This document shows, piece by piece, positions 63,101 to 64,000 of a stretch of DNA of 64,000 nucleotides (its first letter is position 1; every line of letters starts with the position of its first letter). Source of the stretch: Bacillus sp. OxB-1 (GTDB taxonomy: Bacteria > Bacillota > Bacilli > Bacillales_A > Planococcaceae); contig NZ_AP013294.1 of the NCBI RefSeq assembly GCF_000829195.1, positions 1,933,001 to 1,997,000 of the forward strand, read 5' to 3'. The notes beneath the pieces were generated by a model that saw only the letters and a list, made by a program, of their open reading frames with translations, was not told the origin of the DNA and did no database searches. Made by a program: the position numbers and the translations under genes.

Positions 63101-63561
63101 GAGATGTCTCCGTCTTGAGTACGCCGGAATTCTTGTATGGGATGCGGCTGGGTGAGGAAATCGAAGTGGAGATCGAGAAGGGCAAAACGCTCATCATCAA
63201 ACTGGTTTCCATCGGTGAGCCGCAATCCGATGGAACTCGTGTCATTTACTTCGAACTGAATGGACAACCGCGCGAAGTCATCATCGAAGATATGAGCATC
63301 GAATCCGATACGGTGAAAAAACAGAAAGCCGATCCTCAAAACGAATCGCATATCGCAGCCACGATGCCAGGAACTGTCCTGAAGGTCGCGGTTTCCAAAG
63401 GAACGAAAGTGAGGCGGGGCGAGCATATGTTGATCACGGAAGCGATGAAGATGGAAACGACCATCCAAGCACCTTTCGATGGAGTTGTGAAAGACATTCA
63501 TGTCAGTGCCGGGGAATCGATTGCAACCGGTGACTTGCTCATCGAACTGGATCATTCGTAA
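60121..63561 (+). CDS. pycA: Pyruvate carboxylase
   Basis: An 1146-residue multifunctional enzyme that makes oxaloacetate from pyruvate and bicarbonate with ATP. In order: biotin carboxylase (about 1-455; GGGGRGMRIV, EVNPRIQVEHT), carboxyltransferase (about 535-800; LLTDTTFRDAHQS, EMWGGATFD, and metal His in LPIHLHTHDTSG), tetramerisation region, and biotinyl domain with biotin-lysine K1110 in EAMKMET. ATG 60121 is used, one base overlapping ftsW (TGATG), with AGAGGGAG upstream. In B. subtilis apo-DarB stimulates this enzyme; darB is at 17008. Confidence 0.97.
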   Translation: MEKIEKILVANRGEIAIRIFRACTELNIPTVGIYSTEDSGSFHRYKADESYLVGKGKKPIDAYLDIEGIIAIAKDSGANAVHPGYGFLAENEEFARRLEEEGIIFIGPTSKHLDMFGDKVKAREQAIQAGIPVIPGSDGPVTSVGDVSQFGEEHGYPIIIKASLGGGGRGMRIVQSADEVFEAYERARSEAKSAFGSDEVYVEKFIKKPKHIEVQILGDSFGNVVHLYERDCSIQRRHQKVVEVAPSISLDDGLRSQICDAAVKLMKNVNYMNAGTVEFLVADGNFYFIEVNPRIQVEHTITEMVTGIDIVHAQIHIADGQNLHEGPSAIPVQAQIPLFGYAIQSRVTTEDPLNDFMPDTGKLMVYRSGGGFGVRLDAGNGFQGAVITPHYDSLLVKVSTWGMTFREAAGKMDRNLQEFRIRGIKTNIPFLENVVKHEKFLTGDYDTGFIDSTPELFLFPHRKDRGTKMLNYIGNVTINGFPGIGKQSKPLFHPARKPKVDLITPAPAGTKQILDEQGAEGLVRWIKNQEDVLLTDTTFRDAHQSLLATRVRTADITSIASESARLMPDLFSYEMWGGATFDVAYRFLKESPWERLLKLREQIPNVLFQMLLRGANAVGYKNYPDNVIREFVATSAQAGIDVFRIFDSLNWIKGMEVAIDEARASGKIAEAAICYTGDILDDSRAKYTVGYYKEMAKELEAAGAHILAIKDMAGLLKPEAAYRLISELKETIELPIHLHTHDTSGNGIFMYARAIEAGVDIVDTALGAMAGLTSQPSASSLYYALQGGERQVRADVKSLEDLSYYWEDVRKYYQHFESGMMSPHSEIYVHEMPGGQYSNLQQQAKAVGLGERWDEVKDMYSRVNLLFGDVVKVTPSSKVVGDMALFMVQNDLDEESVLLRGKSIDFPESVIEFFEGYIGQPYGGFPKELQEVVLKGREPITVRPGELLEEEDFDKIRAELNEKLERPVTSHEMLAHALYPKVFEEYCATHQMFGDVSVLSTPEFLYGMRLGEEIEVEIEKGKTLIIKLVSIGEPQSDGTRVIYFELNGQPREVIIEDMSIESDTVKKQKADPQNESHIAATMPGTVLKVAVSKGTKVRRGEHMLITEAMKMETTIQAPFDGVVKDIHVSAGESIATGDLLIELDHS

Positions 63562-63618
63562 CAAACAAAGGAATGAGTGTCCTCGCCAGCACAGGATATC
63601 TAATTAGGCGCCCAGAGA

Positions 63619-63652
63619 AAAAGCATCCGGAGAAACTCCGGATGCTTTTATT
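63619..63652. terminator. Bidirectional terminator between pycA and ctaA
   Basis: 14-bp perfect stem AAAAGCATCCGGAG / CTCCGGATGCTTTT with an AAA loop; T-rich on the plus strand and A-rich (T on minus) upstream. Confidence 0.92.
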
Positions 63653-63699
63653 AATTTATCGTATTAATGGTTAGTATAAGGAAGTGCGCCATTGACTTT

Positions 63700-64000
63700 C
63701 TATTGTTTGCTGTCCTTGGCTCTTGAAACGAGTAGGACCATATACGTCAACAGGCCGAAAAGCAAAGAGATGAACAGGGAATGCAACAGAGCCACGTAAA
63801 GGTTCAACTTGGTCAGAATGACGGTCATTCCTGTGATCACTTGCGCCGTCACCAACAGGAAGGCGATGAACCAGCCCCATAGGATGGCACGTTGATCCTT
63901 GTAATGGCGGAATGCATGAATGGCGATGACACCGATCCAGATGAAGATGAGAGCTGCGGCGGCACGATGCCCCATCTGCACCCATTCATACATATTGCCC
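63700..64000 (-). CDS. ctaA: Heme A synthase CtaA (C-terminal part)
   Basis: The minus-strand frame runs out of the window, so about 99 C-terminal residues are present. They contain three membrane helices and the conserved histidines in QMGHRAAAALIF and ALLHSLFISLLFG, as in the C-terminal half of COX15/CtaA, which oxidises heme O to heme A for cytochrome oxidase. Adjacent to and convergent with pycA as in B. subtilis. Confidence 0.88.
   Translation of the reverse strand, partial: GNMYEWVQMGHRAAAALIFIWIGVIAIHAFRHYKDQRAILWGWFIAFLLVTAQVITGMTVILTKLNLYVALLHSLFISLLFGLLTYMVLLVSRAKDSKQ

Noticed and set aside
62302..63564. 420-codon open frame antisense to pycA
   Set aside because: Antisense shadow of a highly conserved gene; no ribosome site or family match, His/Arg/Phe-rich composition typical of reverse frames.

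Overview
The window is a chromosomal segment of a Gram-positive, probably spore-forming member of the Bacillales. Gene content and order follow the ykr-yku-ykt-yla part of the Bacillus subtilis map: ktrD, an orphan sporulation-type kinase, mhqR, ykvS, a Spo0E-type gene, ykwC, ykyB, fadH, darB, ccpC, ykuV, ktrC, rpoY-rnjA, def, ykyA, pdhABCD, yktA, yktB, suhB, ylaF, typA, ylaH, ylaI, ylaL, ylaN, ftsW, pycA, ctaA. The many TTG/GTG starts, the divergence from Bacillus proteins and the interspersed repeats suggest Planococcaceae (Sporosarcina-like); this placement is inference.

Layout. 1-6.1 kb: end of an RND efflux pump, a repeat array, an SDR reductase, a TerC-family gene behind a yybP-ykoY (Mn2+) riboswitch, and the potassium channel subunit KtrD. 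6.1-20.1 kb: housekeeping and regulatory genes, including a B12-type radical SAM protein, a PAS kinase, MhqR, a 53-codon Spo0E-like protein, a GGDEF-EAL protein, FadH with a perfect FadR box, DarB, an MFS pump and CcpC. 20.2-32.1 kb: an unbroken, often overlapping eight-gene operon (large exported auxiliary protein, ABC ATPase, ABC permease, Gly/Gln-rich membrane protein, MoxR ATPase, DUF58, two VWA membrane proteins). It does not belong to the B. subtilis order and is the main candidate for a poorly described system. 32.4-39.8 kb, minus strand: MFS pump, a regulator-potABCD polyamine uptake operon and a CorA-like channel. 39.9-45.7 kb: thiol oxidoreductase YkuV, KtrC, a 1.2-kb graveyard of repeats and an IS1182 fragment, RNase J1/RpoY, a tiny cationic peptide gene behind a perfect consensus promoter, and Def. 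45.8-64 kb: the pyruvate dehydrogenase operon, then the yktA to ctaA block.

How they connect. Pyruvate flows to acetyl-CoA through PdhABCD and to oxaloacetate through PycA. CcpC (TCA genes) and DarB (a cyclic-di-AMP sensor known to act on PycA and Rel) control the same node. KtrC/KtrD form a c-di-AMP-regulated K+ uptake pair. CtaA serves cytochrome oxidase, and FtsW, TypA, RNase J1, RpoY and Def are core growth functions.

Non-coding highlights: three tandem arrays with units of 20-21 bp (two of one family), a dispersed two-hairpin repeat in three copies (one nested in another element), and three genes whose stop codon lies in the loop of their own terminator hairpin. No tRNA, rRNA or CRISPR array was seen.
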